Source of the DNA: a virus
IMG/VR virus record: IMGVR_UViG_3300027980_000042
Coordinates: 1 to 49,183 of that record
Length of the DNA stretch: 49,183 nucleotides
Reading direction: 5' to 3' (one strand)
The position numbers and the translations under genes are program-made. Below, in pieces: positions 1 through 6,867 of this stretch. The notes below the pieces were generated by a model. The model was not told the origin of the DNA. It did no database searches and saw nothing but the letters and a program-made list of their open reading frames with translations. The first letter of the stretch is position 1. The number at the start of each line of letters is the position of its first letter.

Positions 1-127
1 GCTTTGCGACTTTCTCGGCATTGCTGCCAAAGCCCTTGACCGACCTTGTGCCTTTGTTCAGTTCGCGCTGTAGCGGGCCAATATCGGCAGAGACTTCAAC
101 GGCAATATCACCGACGACTTTCGCCAT
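1..127 (-). CDS. Tape measure protein, 5' end only (cut by window edge)
   Basis: The ATG at 127-125 opens the first 42 codons of a tape-measure protein, and the sequence is identical base for base to 9405-9531. Only the context differs. Here the start lies one base after the stop of a terminase small subunit and has no Shine-Dalgarno of its own, so translation would have to be coupled. At 9531 the same gene has a clear AAGGAGG upstream. The body of this gene lies beyond the window edge and is inferred to continue into sequence like 9404-7816. An identical stretch of 127 bases at a contig end is the mark of an assembly break at a repeat. Confidence 0.8.
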   Translation of the reverse strand, partial: MAKVVGDIAVEVSADIGPLQRELNKGTRSVKGFGSNAEKVAK

Positions 128-128
128 G

Positions 129-581
129 TCAGGAATCCAATGCTGCAAATGGGTTTTGCTCGGCAGGCTTGCCCGCCGAAACCCTGTTTCGTGTCGCGGG
201 ACTCAGCCCGAATTCAGTCAGAAGGCTTTGAGCGTGGCGCATGGCCTCGGAGCGCTGCGCCACCTCCGGGCGCGCTTTCCACAAGCCGCTTTCGCTTTGG
301 TAGGTGCGCCCGCAATCCTCAATCACCGCCGTCAGGATTTCGATTTCCTCCAAACGGGATGCCAGCATGGCCAGCATGTGAACATCGACAGGTGAGGCGA
401 TGCTCAGAGCGTCCAGAACGGCGCTCAGGTGCGCGAACAGTTCCGCCGCGCGCTCGGATAGCCAATGCGGTGCATCAGGCAGTCCAGAAGGCGCAGAAGG
501 CGCATCGGAATTCGCCCGATCCGGTCGGAATGTGCCTTGAATAACCTTGATCTCGTCAGGTTTTGACTTGTTGCCGCGCAT
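129..581 (-). CDS. terS: Terminase small subunit, P27 family (segment S copy)
   Basis: 150 aa. Terminase small subunits bind the packaging site and direct the large subunit to the right DNA. The call rests on clear similarity along the whole length to the other TerS of this window (17514-17978): both begin with a basic stretch, share WLSERAAE, AMLASR(L/I)EEIEI, TAVIED and EAMRHAQSLL, and end in NPFAAL. The start at 581 has GGAGG eight bases upstream; a longer reading frame to 791 crosses the conserved non-coding sequence at 610-673. No large terminase subunit is encoded nearby, so the protein would have to work with another phage's TerL. A satellite that redirects helper packaging would need exactly this. 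Confidence 0.88.
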   Translation of the reverse strand: MRGNKSKPDEIKVIQGTFRPDRANSDAPSAPSGLPDAPHWLSERAAELFAHLSAVLDALSIASPVDVHMLAMLASRLEEIEILTAVIEDCGRTYQSESGLWKARPEVAQRSEAMRHAQSLLTEFGLSPATRNRVSAGKPAEQNPFAALDS

Positions 582-609
582 CGGTTTTTTCCTCCAAATC
601 TGACGGGGT

Positions 610-673
610 AAAAAAGTGACGCCCCCGCGCCGGTCCCCTGCAAAGAGTGTGAGAAATCGGACCCACCCCCGGT
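610..673. other. Candidate packaging (cos-like) site, segment S copy
   Basis: This stretch aligns with 18018-18080 at about 57 of 63 positions with one single-base gap, including an exact GCGCCGGTCCCCTGCAAA. In both places it lies just upstream of terS. In HK97-type phages the cos site lies in this position, next to terS and an HNH gene. Conservation here covers non-coding bases in segment S, which argues for a DNA site rather than a shared protein. The cleavage position cannot be read from sequence. Confidence 0.5.
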
Positions 674-793
674 TTGTGAAAGCCTGCCACGCGCGGCCAG
701 CGCTGCAGGCTCTACCCGGCCAGCCTTTTCCCAAATAGGCCGGGCAGCATAGTGGGCGGCAAGCGATGGAGCAGGCCCGCCACCCGGTCACGA

Positions 794-2050
794 TCAGCCC
801 TGAACAGCCGTGGTCGCGTGGAATGCCGCAGGGTGGCTCACCGCAATGTCGCCGCGCATGTGCGCGATGAAGCCGAGTTGATGATTGCCCGCGAAAAGTT
901 CGCGCACGATCTCCACTCTGATATCCGAACGCAGGCCCAAAATCAGGCGGCTGAAGTCGCCCATAAAGATCGTGCTTTCATCGCTTCCCGCTCCGCCATC
1001 GATCGGTATTTGCGTGCTGGTCAGCATCGGAATGTCCGAGATTTGACGCGGCGCCATCAGCGGTTGGTTGTCGGTTGCGGTCAGGCCAGTGAGTGCGCCT
1101 TCATCACGCGGATGCGCGATGATCGCGGATGGATAGTGGTTTGCGCTCAGTAGCGACGTGCGTGCAGTGACAAACGGTGCATAGCTTGTCAGTGCGCCCG
1201 ACAATGCTGAGGTGCTGATGCCCGACACATTCGCCACGCCTTCGGGCTCAGGTGCCGTGCCGCTGCCCAAGAGGGCCACGCGGTCCCATTCCTCGGCCAT
1301 AGCAGCGGCCAAGATGCGCGGCAATTCTACGCTCAGGTTTACGCTGTCCTCGATCAATTCCCGCGAAACCTTCACCAGAACGGCCAAGGACTTGGGGGCA
1401 AGGGTAACGGCTGAAAACGTCGGATCGCTTTCAGTGATACTGGCGTTTTCTGCGCGCCACGCGGGCACCGGATCAGATGCCAATTTGGCAATCACGGTCT
1501 GATCCGATTCAAGCGGAATGGTGGTGGCACCTGCCCGCACGGCGACACTGCGTGCGCGCATCAGGTCAATAAGTTGGCTGGCAACAACGGTCGGCACGGT
1601 GAAACCGCCCGCGCTGTCAGAGCCTTCAGCCAGGGCGCGGCGCTCAGTGTCCGTTTTGGCACCTGTTACCATTGCACGCATCAAGCGCCCGATTTCCAAT
1701 TCGCCGTATGTTGACGCATCGTCGGGATGCTCACGGCGAACATAGTCAGCCATGCGTTGATCTGGACGCAGGCCCGCTGCCTTCACCTCAATCTGCGGCT
1801 CGCCTTCATCAACGCCGCGCGCTTCGCCACTCTCGTTCGGGCGGCGCGGGTCAGGGCGGTTATTCGCTGCCCGTTCCTCGGCTTCGTCGATCTGGTCGCG
1901 CAATTCGTCAATCTCCAGCATAACGCCATTGAATTGCGTTTCGATCTTCCGGGCTTCCTTGTCCGGTGTGCTGTCCGTGATCTTGTTCGACAGCGCGCGG
2001 GCTTCCCGCATCTTCTCGCGGTGTTGGGCTTTCAGTTGTTGAATGGTCAT
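794..2050 (-). CDS. Major capsid protein, HK97 fold (segment S)
   Basis: 418 aa. Residues about 1-75 are a charged, helical delta/scaffold region (KMREARALSNKI, EIDELRDQIDEAEER). The linker PDPRRPNESGEARGVD comes next, then an HK97-type capsid body (SDSAGGFTVPT, AKLASDPVPAWRAENASI, KVSRELIEDS, WDRVALLGSGTAPEPEG, FMGDFSRLILG). Start 2050 is preceded by AAGGATCAC. The protein is nearly as long as the other capsid protein of the window (12710-13963) but its body is clearly different; the linker is shared almost exactly, also in DNA (1809-1852 against 13707-13750). No protease or portal gene accompanies it, so maturation would need a protease from elsewhere, possibly acting at the shared linker. 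Confidence 0.9.
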   Translation of the reverse strand: MTIQQLKAQHREKMREARALSNKITDSTPDKEARKIETQFNGVMLEIDELRDQIDEAEERAANNRPDPRRPNESGEARGVDEGEPQIEVKAAGLRPDQRMADYVRREHPDDASTYGELEIGRLMRAMVTGAKTDTERRALAEGSDSAGGFTVPTVVASQLIDLMRARSVAVRAGATTIPLESDQTVIAKLASDPVPAWRAENASITESDPTFSAVTLAPKSLAVLVKVSRELIEDSVNLSVELPRILAAAMAEEWDRVALLGSGTAPEPEGVANVSGISTSALSGALTSYAPFVTARTSLLSANHYPSAIIAHPRDEGALTGLTATDNQPLMAPRQISDIPMLTSTQIPIDGGAGSDESTIFMGDFSRLILGLRSDIRVEIVRELFAGNHQLGFIAHMRGDIAVSHPAAFHATTAVQG

Positions 2051-2305
2051 CTTGTGATCCTTCGTCTTTGGGGCGCACATCAGAGAAAGCGGCCCCGGTT
2101 GTGGGGTCCGTGCTTTCTCTTCGCGTCTTGCGAAGGGGGCCTGCCGAATTTGCGGCGGCGTGCCCGGTATCGGGCAAATCACACTGACTGGATGATACGT
2201 TATATCGTAGCGACAGGTCAAGCATTGCCCGACGCATCCGAAGCCTTTTGCGTATGCGCGCGGCGCTGAAATTGCGCCGCCGCTGTTTCTTGTTTGCCTT
2301 CCGGG

Positions 2306-2575
2306 TCACGCGCGCCCCGCCTTGCCGAATTTCTTCGCCTCGAAGTCCTGGGCCTCGCGCTGCGCCTCGGCGCTTACCAGCTTTGCCAGTGCGACGGGCA
2401 AGCCATCCGGGCCAGTGTTGCCGTGGATGCTGCGATAGAGGCCAGCCGACAGCGACAACATGCAGGCCGCCAATGAACGCATGTCACCGCCCTCGATCTG
2501 CGTTTGTGCAATGGCTTCCTCGATTGCCGATGTGGCGCGGCTGAATTCGGGGTGTTGCTCGATTTTCGTTTTCAT
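2306..2575 (-). CDS. Hypothetical protein (89 aa)
   Basis: Not recognised. Mostly helical, with a hydrophobic centre (RSLAACMLSLSAGLYRSI) and an acidic/basic C-terminus (SAEAQREAQDFEAKKFGKAG). Start 2575 overlaps the stop of the preceding gene by four bases (ATGA) and has GGAGC upstream, so it is coupled. It sits directly before the capsid gene, a place where scaffold, decoration or size-determining factors are often found; that role is inference from position only. Confidence 0.65.
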   Translation of the reverse strand: MKTKIEQHPEFSRATSAIEEAIAQTQIEGGDMRSLAACMLSLSAGLYRSIHGNTGPDGLPVALAKLVSAEAQREAQDFEAKKFGKAGRA

Positions 2576-2748
2576 TTCTGATGCTCCTTTTTTGCGCTTT
2601 CGGCCAAGACGATCAGTTCCTTGGCCCAGAAGATGAGGCCATCCATCGCTTGGATCGGGCATGTGCCGCCTGCGCGGGATTGTGCGAGGATGAATTCAAC
2701 GGTTTCCCGCGCTTCGTCGTCGGCAACGTTCATCTGGTGTTCGTTCAT
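2572..2748 (-). CDS. Hypothetical protein (58 aa)
   Basis: Small acidic protein with a helical C-terminus (EFILAQSRAGG, LIFWAKELIVLAESAKKEHQ). Start 2748 has a strong AAGGAG; a reading frame extending to 2880 would run through the iteron array and is not used. First gene after the iterons, coupled to the next gene by an ATGA overlap. Function unknown. Confidence 0.6.
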   Translation of the reverse strand: MNEHQMNVADDEARETVEFILAQSRAGGTCPIQAMDGLIFWAKELIVLAESAKKEHQK

Positions 2749-2787
2749 TGAAGGCTCCTTTGCCTGTGGGGAGTGGTAGATAAGGAT

Positions 2788-2922
2788 GTCACTGTTTTGG
2801 TGATGGGCTGCGCTATCTGGGGGGCGCATTTCGTCACCGTTTTGGTGACGTCCTGTCACTGTTTTGGTGACGCGTTTCATTTATCCGTCACCGTTTTGGT
2901 GACGGGGCGTCACCAATTTGAC
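2788..2922. repeat. Palindromic iterons, candidate replication origin of segment S
   Basis: Four copies of GTCACyGTTTTGGTGAC occur at 2788-2804 (last base differs), 2833-2849, 2855-2871 and 2887-2903, and a half-conserved copy (GTCACCAATTTGAC) at 2909-2922. Each is an inverted repeat with GTCAC/GTGAC arms. The first three lie outside any gene; the last ones overlap the 3' end of the Rep-like gene. Iterons at or inside a replication initiator gene are the usual layout of theta origins of phages and satellites. The spacing is irregular, so this is not a CRISPR array. Confidence 0.7.
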
Positions 2923-3384
2923 GACAGGGTTTTGTTTTTTGCGGGTGCCTTTCGGATTGTGCGCTGCGGCCTTCTGCACCGGGAAATCCGCGCCCTCGCG
3001 CCATTCCTTGAACAGCTTCCTGCCGCTTGGTTTCTCAGCGTGAGGCAACGGCAACTCGGTCAATTCGTATGCGGGGCTTGTTGCCTTTCCTTTGACGCCG
3101 AGGCGGGCATGTTCTGTCACCACCGCGAAGCCTTTGGCCTGCAAATCATGGAATGCCCTTGATGCCGTGTTGATGCCGACGCCCAGCCGGTCAGCCGCTT
3201 GCCGAACGCTCAACCGTATCTTGCCGTTGTTGTTAGCCTGCGGCCCGCGCCATTCCAGCTTGAGCCAAGGATAGAGCGCCTGTGCGGACGGGCTGAGCGC
3301 CCGCCACGCAGGGGTTTCCATCATGTTGCGCACCAGCTTAGTGAAATGCTCAACCTGCCGTTCGTTGCGCTTCTCACGCCCCAT
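2881..3384 (-). CDS. Helix-turn-helix protein, probable replication initiator of segment S
   Basis: 167 aa. N-terminal part contains LVRNMMETPAWRALSPSAQALYPWLKLEW and a winged-helix-like stretch at about 60-100 (IRLSVRQAADRLGVGINTASRAFHDL). The C-terminus is basic and low in complexity. This pattern is common in phage regulators and replication proteins that resemble RepL/initiators. Start 3384 has a GGGGGCGAAG ribosome site. The 3' end is built from the same palindromes that form the iteron array just downstream, a self-encoded origin arrangement that supports a replication role. A transcription regulator of the downstream operon is the alternative. Confidence 0.6.
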   Translation of the reverse strand: MGREKRNERQVEHFTKLVRNMMETPAWRALSPSAQALYPWLKLEWRGPQANNNGKIRLSVRQAADRLGVGINTASRAFHDLQAKGFAVVTEHARLGVKGKATSPAYELTELPLPHAEKPSGRKLFKEWREGADFPVQKAAAHNPKGTRKKQNPVVKLVTPRHQNGDG

Positions 3385-3622
3385 TCTTCGCCCCCTTTGC
3401 ATGGTGTTGCTTGTGGTGGCGACGGCAGAGAAAACGCACATCGAACGGGCGGTCATAGTCGTCATGGTGCGCGTCCGTTTTCGGGTTGCCGCACACCTCG
3501 CACGGCTGGCGCTTGATGACGCCAAGGCGCATCGCGTTCTGTGCCGCCAGGTGGCAGGCGTATTTCTTTGGATTGCGTTTGCGCCATGCTTGCTGCCGCG
3601 TGGGCTTCTTTTTCTCAGCCAT
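3374..3622 (-). CDS. Small HNH-like zinc-binding protein
   Basis: 82 aa. Basic N-terminus (KKKPTRQQAWRKRNPKK) followed by CEVCG, then AHHDDYDRPFDVRFLC and RRHHKQHH. The two Cys pairs and the HH motifs match a family of small phage proteins with a minimal HNH/treble-clef fold. Whether it cuts DNA is unknown. Start 3622 is translationally coupled to the 31-codon gene before it (TAATG), and its end overlaps the start of the Rep-like gene by 11 bases. Confidence 0.7.
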   Translation of the reverse strand: MAEKKKPTRQQAWRKRNPKKYACHLAAQNAMRLGVIKRQPCEVCGNPKTDAHHDDYDRPFDVRFLCRRHHKQHHAKGAKNGA

Positions 3623-3717
3623 TACGACGCCCCCCAGATCAGGACGGCCAGCGCCTGTGCCTGTGCTTCGGTGACGCCGTGAAGGCGCATCAGGAATTTG
3701 ACTTGGAGTCTTGTCAT
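3622..3717 (-). CDS. Very small hypothetical protein (31 aa)
   Basis: Reads MTRLQVKFLMRLHGVTEAQA and eleven further residues. It has GAGGTGAG nine bases before its ATG and its TAA overlaps the next ATG, so it is a plausible coupled leader gene at the head of the Rep/capsid operon. No function recognised. Confidence 0.5.
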   Translation of the reverse strand: MTRLQVKFLMRLHGVTEAQAQALAVLIWGAS

Positions 3718-3993
3718 TTTTGCTCACCTCGTATTGCCCGAGGCTGCGCGGCGTGGTATCTTTCAGGCTGAAATCCCCTCAGATTTCCAATTCCCGAAAG
3801 CCCCCGCCGTGCCGCCGGTCGGGGGTTTTTTTTATGGATTTGTGTGTTGAAAACGGTTGGTCACTTGCGGAATTTCCGCAATGAATTCAATGCCCCAACA
3901 ATCGCCGGTTGGGCATTCTAACCATTTGATTTCAGGGGGATATTGCCCTCCCCTACGGGCTGCCACCTGTTTCATTTCTGGCAATCCTTTCAA
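3718..3993. other. Non-coding interval between integrase and Rep operon; likely attachment region
   Basis: No convincing gene. The interval holds a promoter region for the minus-strand operon starting at 3717, a terminator (3801-3833), a 17-bp near-perfect palindrome TTGCGGAATTTCCGCAA around 3867-3883, and an imperfect hairpin formed by AATGCCCCAAC and GTTGGGCATT near 3887-3918. Lying immediately downstream of the integrase, it is the best place for attP of segment S, but no core site can be identified without the host junction. Confidence 0.4.
3801..3833 (+). terminator. Rho-independent terminator reading rightwards
   Basis: CCCCCG, a 13-base loop, then CGGGGG followed by eight T. The T-run is on the plus strand, so it would stop plus-strand transcription before it runs antisense into the integrase gene. 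Confidence 0.65.
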
Positions 3994-5073
3994 TTAGTTA
4001 CCACTCGACTTGTCCAACTTTTCGGAAAGGTTGGGCAATGTTTGTTCCGGTTTCTCCCCGGAAAGGCGCGACAGGCCGCTGTCAGCCAAACGCCCCCGTT
4101 TCGCCTTCTTCGTATAGGTCGCCGCCTCTTTAGGTGTTGCGTGGGCCAAGAAGCTCATGACCTCGAATTCTGTTCCCTCATGATCGGCAATCGCGGTCGC
4201 CTGGCCCTTTCGGATACCGTGCAGCGAACAATGCGGAAGCCCCGCCTCTTTGCAGCGGTCCTTGAACCAGTTGCCGAGCGTCTCAGGCTTGTAGGGCAGT
4301 CCCTTGCCGTGATGGATCAGCAGCATCACATCACGCGGCAGTTGCGCCAATTCCTCCGCCAGTTCAGGCAAGATTGTATATTCCCCGACAATGCCGGTCT
4401 TGCCCCGCGAATAGCGGATTTTGCCATCCTGAATGTTGCCCCACGTGAAGCGGGTAAGGTCCGCCCGAGCGGCCCCTGTATTCTGTGCGAGGCGGAAAAC
4501 AAGCCGTGCCTTGGTTCCCGGTCCATGACGCCCAAGGAATTGATCCATTTCCGCAGCGGTCCAAGTGTGGAAGCCGTCAGCGCCCTCTTTCATCCGTTCC
4601 GCAGCCCGCGCCGGGTTGACTGTGACGCCCTCCACCTCTTGCTTGATCGCGTAGGTGAACAGCATGGAAAGGTTTTTGCGAACCTTGTTCGCTGCCGCTG
4701 GCCCCTCCTTCTTCGCCATCAGCGCCTCGACGTGCTTTGCACGGAAGCGCGCGACAGGCAGATCGCCAGCGACCTGCCGCAACCAATCAAGTTCGCGTTG
4801 CAGGACGCGCCGAGTCGATGCCGACTTGTTCTTGTGGCGAGGTGAACGCAGGTAGTTTTCAATCAACCAATTGAGTGTACCGTAAGGATGCCGGGAATAT
4901 GCCGCAGGTGTACGACATTCATTCATGGCCGCTTCATAGGCGGCGCGAAACCCCTCAGAGCCATACGGCCCCGGCAGATACGCGGAAAAGCCTTTGCGCC
5001 GGAACCTCCAACGCACTTTTCCGTGCCGATCAGTGGCCCGCGAAACGCCGGGATATGGATTGCGCCGACGCAT
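3994..5073 (-). CDS. int: Tyrosine recombinase / integrase (segment S)
   Basis: 359 aa. Catalyses site-specific insertion and excision. The N-terminal arm-binding part and core-binding part (about 60-170) precede a catalytic domain in which the Arg I region reads GAARADLTRF, the HxxR box is LHGIRKG, the second His lies in LAHATPKEA and the nucleophile is in ATYTKKA. All expected residues are present. The start at 5073 overlaps the previous stop (TGATG). It clearly differs from the other integrase of the window (34408-35382), so two independent integration modules are present. Confidence 0.9.
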   Translation of the reverse strand: MRRRNPYPGVSRATDRHGKVRWRFRRKGFSAYLPGPYGSEGFRAAYEAAMNECRTPAAYSRHPYGTLNWLIENYLRSPRHKNKSASTRRVLQRELDWLRQVAGDLPVARFRAKHVEALMAKKEGPAAANKVRKNLSMLFTYAIKQEVEGVTVNPARAAERMKEGADGFHTWTAAEMDQFLGRHGPGTKARLVFRLAQNTGAARADLTRFTWGNIQDGKIRYSRGKTGIVGEYTILPELAEELAQLPRDVMLLIHHGKGLPYKPETLGNWFKDRCKEAGLPHCSLHGIRKGQATAIADHEGTEFEVMSFLAHATPKEAATYTKKAKRGRLADSGLSRLSGEKPEQTLPNLSEKLDKSSGN

Positions 5074-5252
5074 CAATCCAGCAACCTATCGCAAGGGTTT
5101 GCGCTGTCATCGCCAGGCATACCTGCCGGAATGATCGTAACCGTACCGTCGCGCGCAATCGTGATTTTTCCCACCAGCACACCCGCCTGGACAACAGCCG
5201 AGACGTACCGCTTCAAATCAGATTGTTTAACCGTGGCGCGACGGTCAGACAT
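5073..5252 (-). CDS. Hypothetical protein (59 aa), possible excisionase-type accessory
   Basis: Begins MSDRRATVKQSDLKRYVSAV. Basic N-terminus, then a predicted beta-rich tail (VLVGKITIARDGTVTIIPAG). GGAGGGC lies upstream of 5252 and the stop overlaps the integrase ATG. Genes in this place are often recombination directionality factors, but no helix-turn-helix is obvious, so the role is only suggested. Confidence 0.6.
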   Translation of the reverse strand: MSDRRATVKQSDLKRYVSAVVQAGVLVGKITIARDGTVTIIPAGMPGDDSANPCDRLLD

Positions 5253-5253
5253 G

Positions 5254-5790
5254 TTAGCCCTCCACCTTGGAATAAATCGTGTCGAGTGCTTCCAGCGGGT
5301 GGATGTCGCCAATCCGCTGGCAAATCTGGAAAAACAGTTGGGTCACGTTGACGATGATAAAGTCGTCGCAGTGCAGGTGCCTTTTGAGATCGGAATAAAG
5401 GCTGGTGTTTTCGTCCAGCGCCTCAAAAGTGTTTCCGTTGATACCAGCCGCGAAAACAGTGTCGCCATGATCATGGTGATAAGGCAATCCGGGCAGGCGT
5501 TCGGGAAGATCAAAGATTGCGCCGCCTCCCCCGGCATGAGCGAAATGGCTTGCAAACTGGAACGCCTTCGAAAGTTCGACGCCCATATTATTCAGACGAT
5601 AGGCGAGAGCAAATTCCATGAGCGTGAAGAAACTGAAACGCGCATGTTTTCCCTTCGGCTTGTTCTTAGATTGTGAATCCCGCGGCCCCTGACCAACGAC
5701 AAGGCCGCGGTTGATATGATTGCGAAGTGTACCGGGGTCCATATCAAGAACCTCACCGATGCGCGCCAATGTGAAAGTTTGATCAAGCAT
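5254..5790 (-). CDS. MerR-like DNA-binding regulator
   Basis: 178 aa. Residues 1-60 resemble a MerR-type winged helix (FTLARIGEVLDMDPGTLRNHINRGLV, then FSFFTLMEFALAYRLNNMG), followed by an unassigned C-terminal domain that could sense a ligand or partner. Start 5790 has GAGG six bases upstream; an ATG at 5802 is less well placed. It heads the integrase operon, and TTCACC-type sites lie just before it, so it may control excision and its own expression. Confidence 0.65.
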   Translation of the reverse strand: MLDQTFTLARIGEVLDMDPGTLRNHINRGLVVGQGPRDSQSKNKPKGKHARFSFFTLMEFALAYRLNNMGVELSKAFQFASHFAHAGGGGAIFDLPERLPGLPYHHDHGDTVFAAGINGNTFEALDENTSLYSDLKRHLHCDDFIIVNVTQLFFQICQRIGDIHPLEALDTIYSKVEG

Positions 5791-5805
5791 GTTAAACCTC
5801 ATTTT

Positions 5806-5858
5806 GGTTCACCATAAATCAAAAAGGTGGCGCGCGCAAGCATTTAGTTCACGGTGAA
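5806..5858. promoter_or_regulatory. Putative operator: TTCAC-n-GTGAA palindrome plus half site
   Basis: TTCACGGTGAA at 5848-5858 is a palindrome, and GGTTCACC at 5806-5813 repeats one arm 35-40 bases away, next to the MerR-like start. The palindrome overlaps the stop codon of the preceding gene. Autoregulation by the MerR-like protein is inference. Confidence 0.4.
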
Positions 5859-6061
5859 TTAAAGGCGGGACGCACCAGTTTCTCCAGCCCATCCCCGATA
5901 CCAATCACGGCGCTTCGCAACTCGCTAACTTCGCTGCCAGGTTCCAGCGATACTTGGCAGAGTTGCCATGCCACGACTTGCAGCGCGGAAACCAAGTTCG
6001 ATACTTCGCCAAGCTTGTGTTCCAGCTTGCTGTGTTCCTCACTCCAATCTCTCTCAGCCAT
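5849..6061 (-). CDS. Hypothetical protein (70 aa)
   Basis: Acidic, probably helical protein (SEEHSKLEHKLGEVSNLVSAL, ELRSAVIGIGDGLEKLV). It shares its start region with the stop of the preceding gene, so it belongs to the minus-strand operon that begins with the small Arc-like gene. Not recognised. Confidence 0.55.
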   Translation of the reverse strand: MAERDWSEEHSKLEHKLGEVSNLVSALQVVAWQLCQVSLEPGSEVSELRSAVIGIGDGLEKLVRPAFNSP

Positions 6062-6264
6062 TAGAAGTCCTCCAGTTTATCGGCCAGCGCGTCAGCACGG
6101 CGGCGCAGGTCTTCAAAAATGGCTGGCAACGCGTTGCTCGCCATACCCCTTTCCACGTCATCACGGTTTAGGCTTGTTGCCCTGTCTGTCAGAACTTCAG
6201 CCCCGCCGATAAGCGCCGCAAGAAAAACGGCATCGGTTTGCAGGTCTCTAATTCCCTTAGTCAT
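6061..6264 (-). CDS. Hypothetical protein (67 aa)
   Basis: Helical protein with FLAALIGGAEVLTD and a charged C-terminus (FEDLRRRADALADKLEDF). Start 6264 lies three bases after the stop of the Arc-like gene and shares its GGAGCC-type ribosome site. Proteins of this size beside small repressors are sometimes antirepressors or toxins, but nothing in the sequence shows this. Confidence 0.5.
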   Translation of the reverse strand: MTKGIRDLQTDAVFLAALIGGAEVLTDRATSLNRDDVERGMASNALPAIFEDLRRRADALADKLEDF

Positions 6265-6267
6265 TGC

Positions 6268-6411
6268 TCAGGCTCCTTCGTTGTTTGTGCGCTCCATCCG
6301 GTCACGGATCGCGCGGATCACTTCGCTGTTCTGCGAAGAACGGTTTTTTTCAGCTTGCTGTTTGACCCAATCCTTAAGGTCATCGGGCAAACGCAATTGC
6401 ATCGGTTTCAT
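6268..6411 (-). CDS. Arc/MetJ-type ribbon-helix-helix repressor (47 aa)
   Basis: Reads MKPMQLRLPDDLKDWVKQQA, then EKNRSSQNSEVIRAIRDRME. This is the classic ribbon-helix-helix layout: a short beta strand (MQLRLP), helix A (DDLKDWVKQQAEKN), the SxNSEV turn and helix B. The size matches P22 Arc. It is transcribed divergently from another RHH protein at 6496 across an 84-bp gap with three palindromic sites. The pair is a good candidate for the immunity switch of segment S. Confidence 0.8.
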   Translation of the reverse strand: MKPMQLRLPDDLKDWVKQQAEKNRSSQNSEVIRAIRDRMERTNNEGA

Positions 6412-6426
6412 AATTTCCTCTCATGA

Positions 6427-6493
6427 TGTCCATATGACACTATATGTCCAAATGACATCATTGCGTCAAGAGTAAATTTATGTCCATTTGACA
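6427..6493. promoter_or_regulatory. Three phased RHH operators between divergent repressor genes
   Basis: TGTCCATATGACA (6427-6439), TGTCCAAATGACA (6445-6457) and TGTCCATTTGACA (6481-6493) share TGTC/GACA arms. Their starts are 18 and 36 bp apart, so all lie at multiples of the same spacing, as for cooperative binding of RHH dimers. The position at +36 (about 6463) holds only a degenerate site. The third site abuts the start codon at 6496. Regulation of both genes is inferred. Confidence 0.7.
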
Positions 6494-6495
6494 CC

Positions 6496-6861
6496 ATGAG
6501 CGAAACGCGATCACTAACAGACAAGTTTATGTTGCGCCTTCCAGACGGAATGCGTGAACGAATTAAGGCGTCCGCAGAGCGAAATGGGCGGTCAATGAAC
6601 TCGGAAATCGTGGCTGTTTTGGAGCGCGAGTTCCCGCCTCCACCGCCAGAAGGAATAGACCTTTATGCCGAATCTCTAAAAGTCACCCTAGGTAGGCTAG
6701 ACGTCAAACCACCCAAGGGGATGACCATAAATGATGTCGTAAAAGTGGTGATGGCGGATTTGATGCTAGAAAATACTGACCTTGAGGCGCTCGGCGAGAA
6801 ACTGAAACAGGAAGCAATAGACCGACAGAATTTCAACGATGCGGCAATTGATGATCGGTGA
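6496..6861 (+). CDS. Arc/Mnt-type ribbon-helix-helix repressor with C-terminal extension
   Basis: 121 aa. The first 50 residues form an Arc-type domain (DKFMLRLPDGMRERIKASAE, then RNGRSMNSEIVAVLEREF) followed by a proline-rich hinge (PPPPPEG) and a roughly 65-residue acidic domain that may drive multimerisation or contact a partner. Divergent from the 47-aa RHH gene. By analogy with P22 Arc/Mnt, this longer protein is the likely maintenance repressor. No ribosome site is obvious, because the operator fills that place. Confidence 0.8.
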   Translation: MSETRSLTDKFMLRLPDGMRERIKASAERNGRSMNSEIVAVLEREFPPPPPEGIDLYAESLKVTLGRLDVKPPKGMTINDVVKVVMADLMLENTDLEALGEKLKQEAIDRQNFNDAAIDDR

Positions 6862-6867
6862 GCCGCA

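Noticed and set aside
129-791. A 220-codon version of the segment S TerS
   Set aside because: The N-terminal extension runs through the conserved candidate packaging site and has no ribosome site; the start at 581 has GGAGG and matches the other TerS.
2788-2922. CRISPR-like array
   Set aside because: Repeat starts are 45, 22 and 32 bp apart, the units are short palindromes and no cas gene is near; iterons fit better.
3943-4845. A 300-codon plus-strand open frame
   Set aside because: Antisense to a complete tyrosine integrase with all catalytic residues.
5849-6411. Toxin-antitoxin module with the small Arc-like protein as antitoxin
   Set aside because: Neither 6061-6264 nor 5849-6061 shows a toxin motif, and the divergent partner is another RHH protein with shared operators, which fits an immunity switch better.
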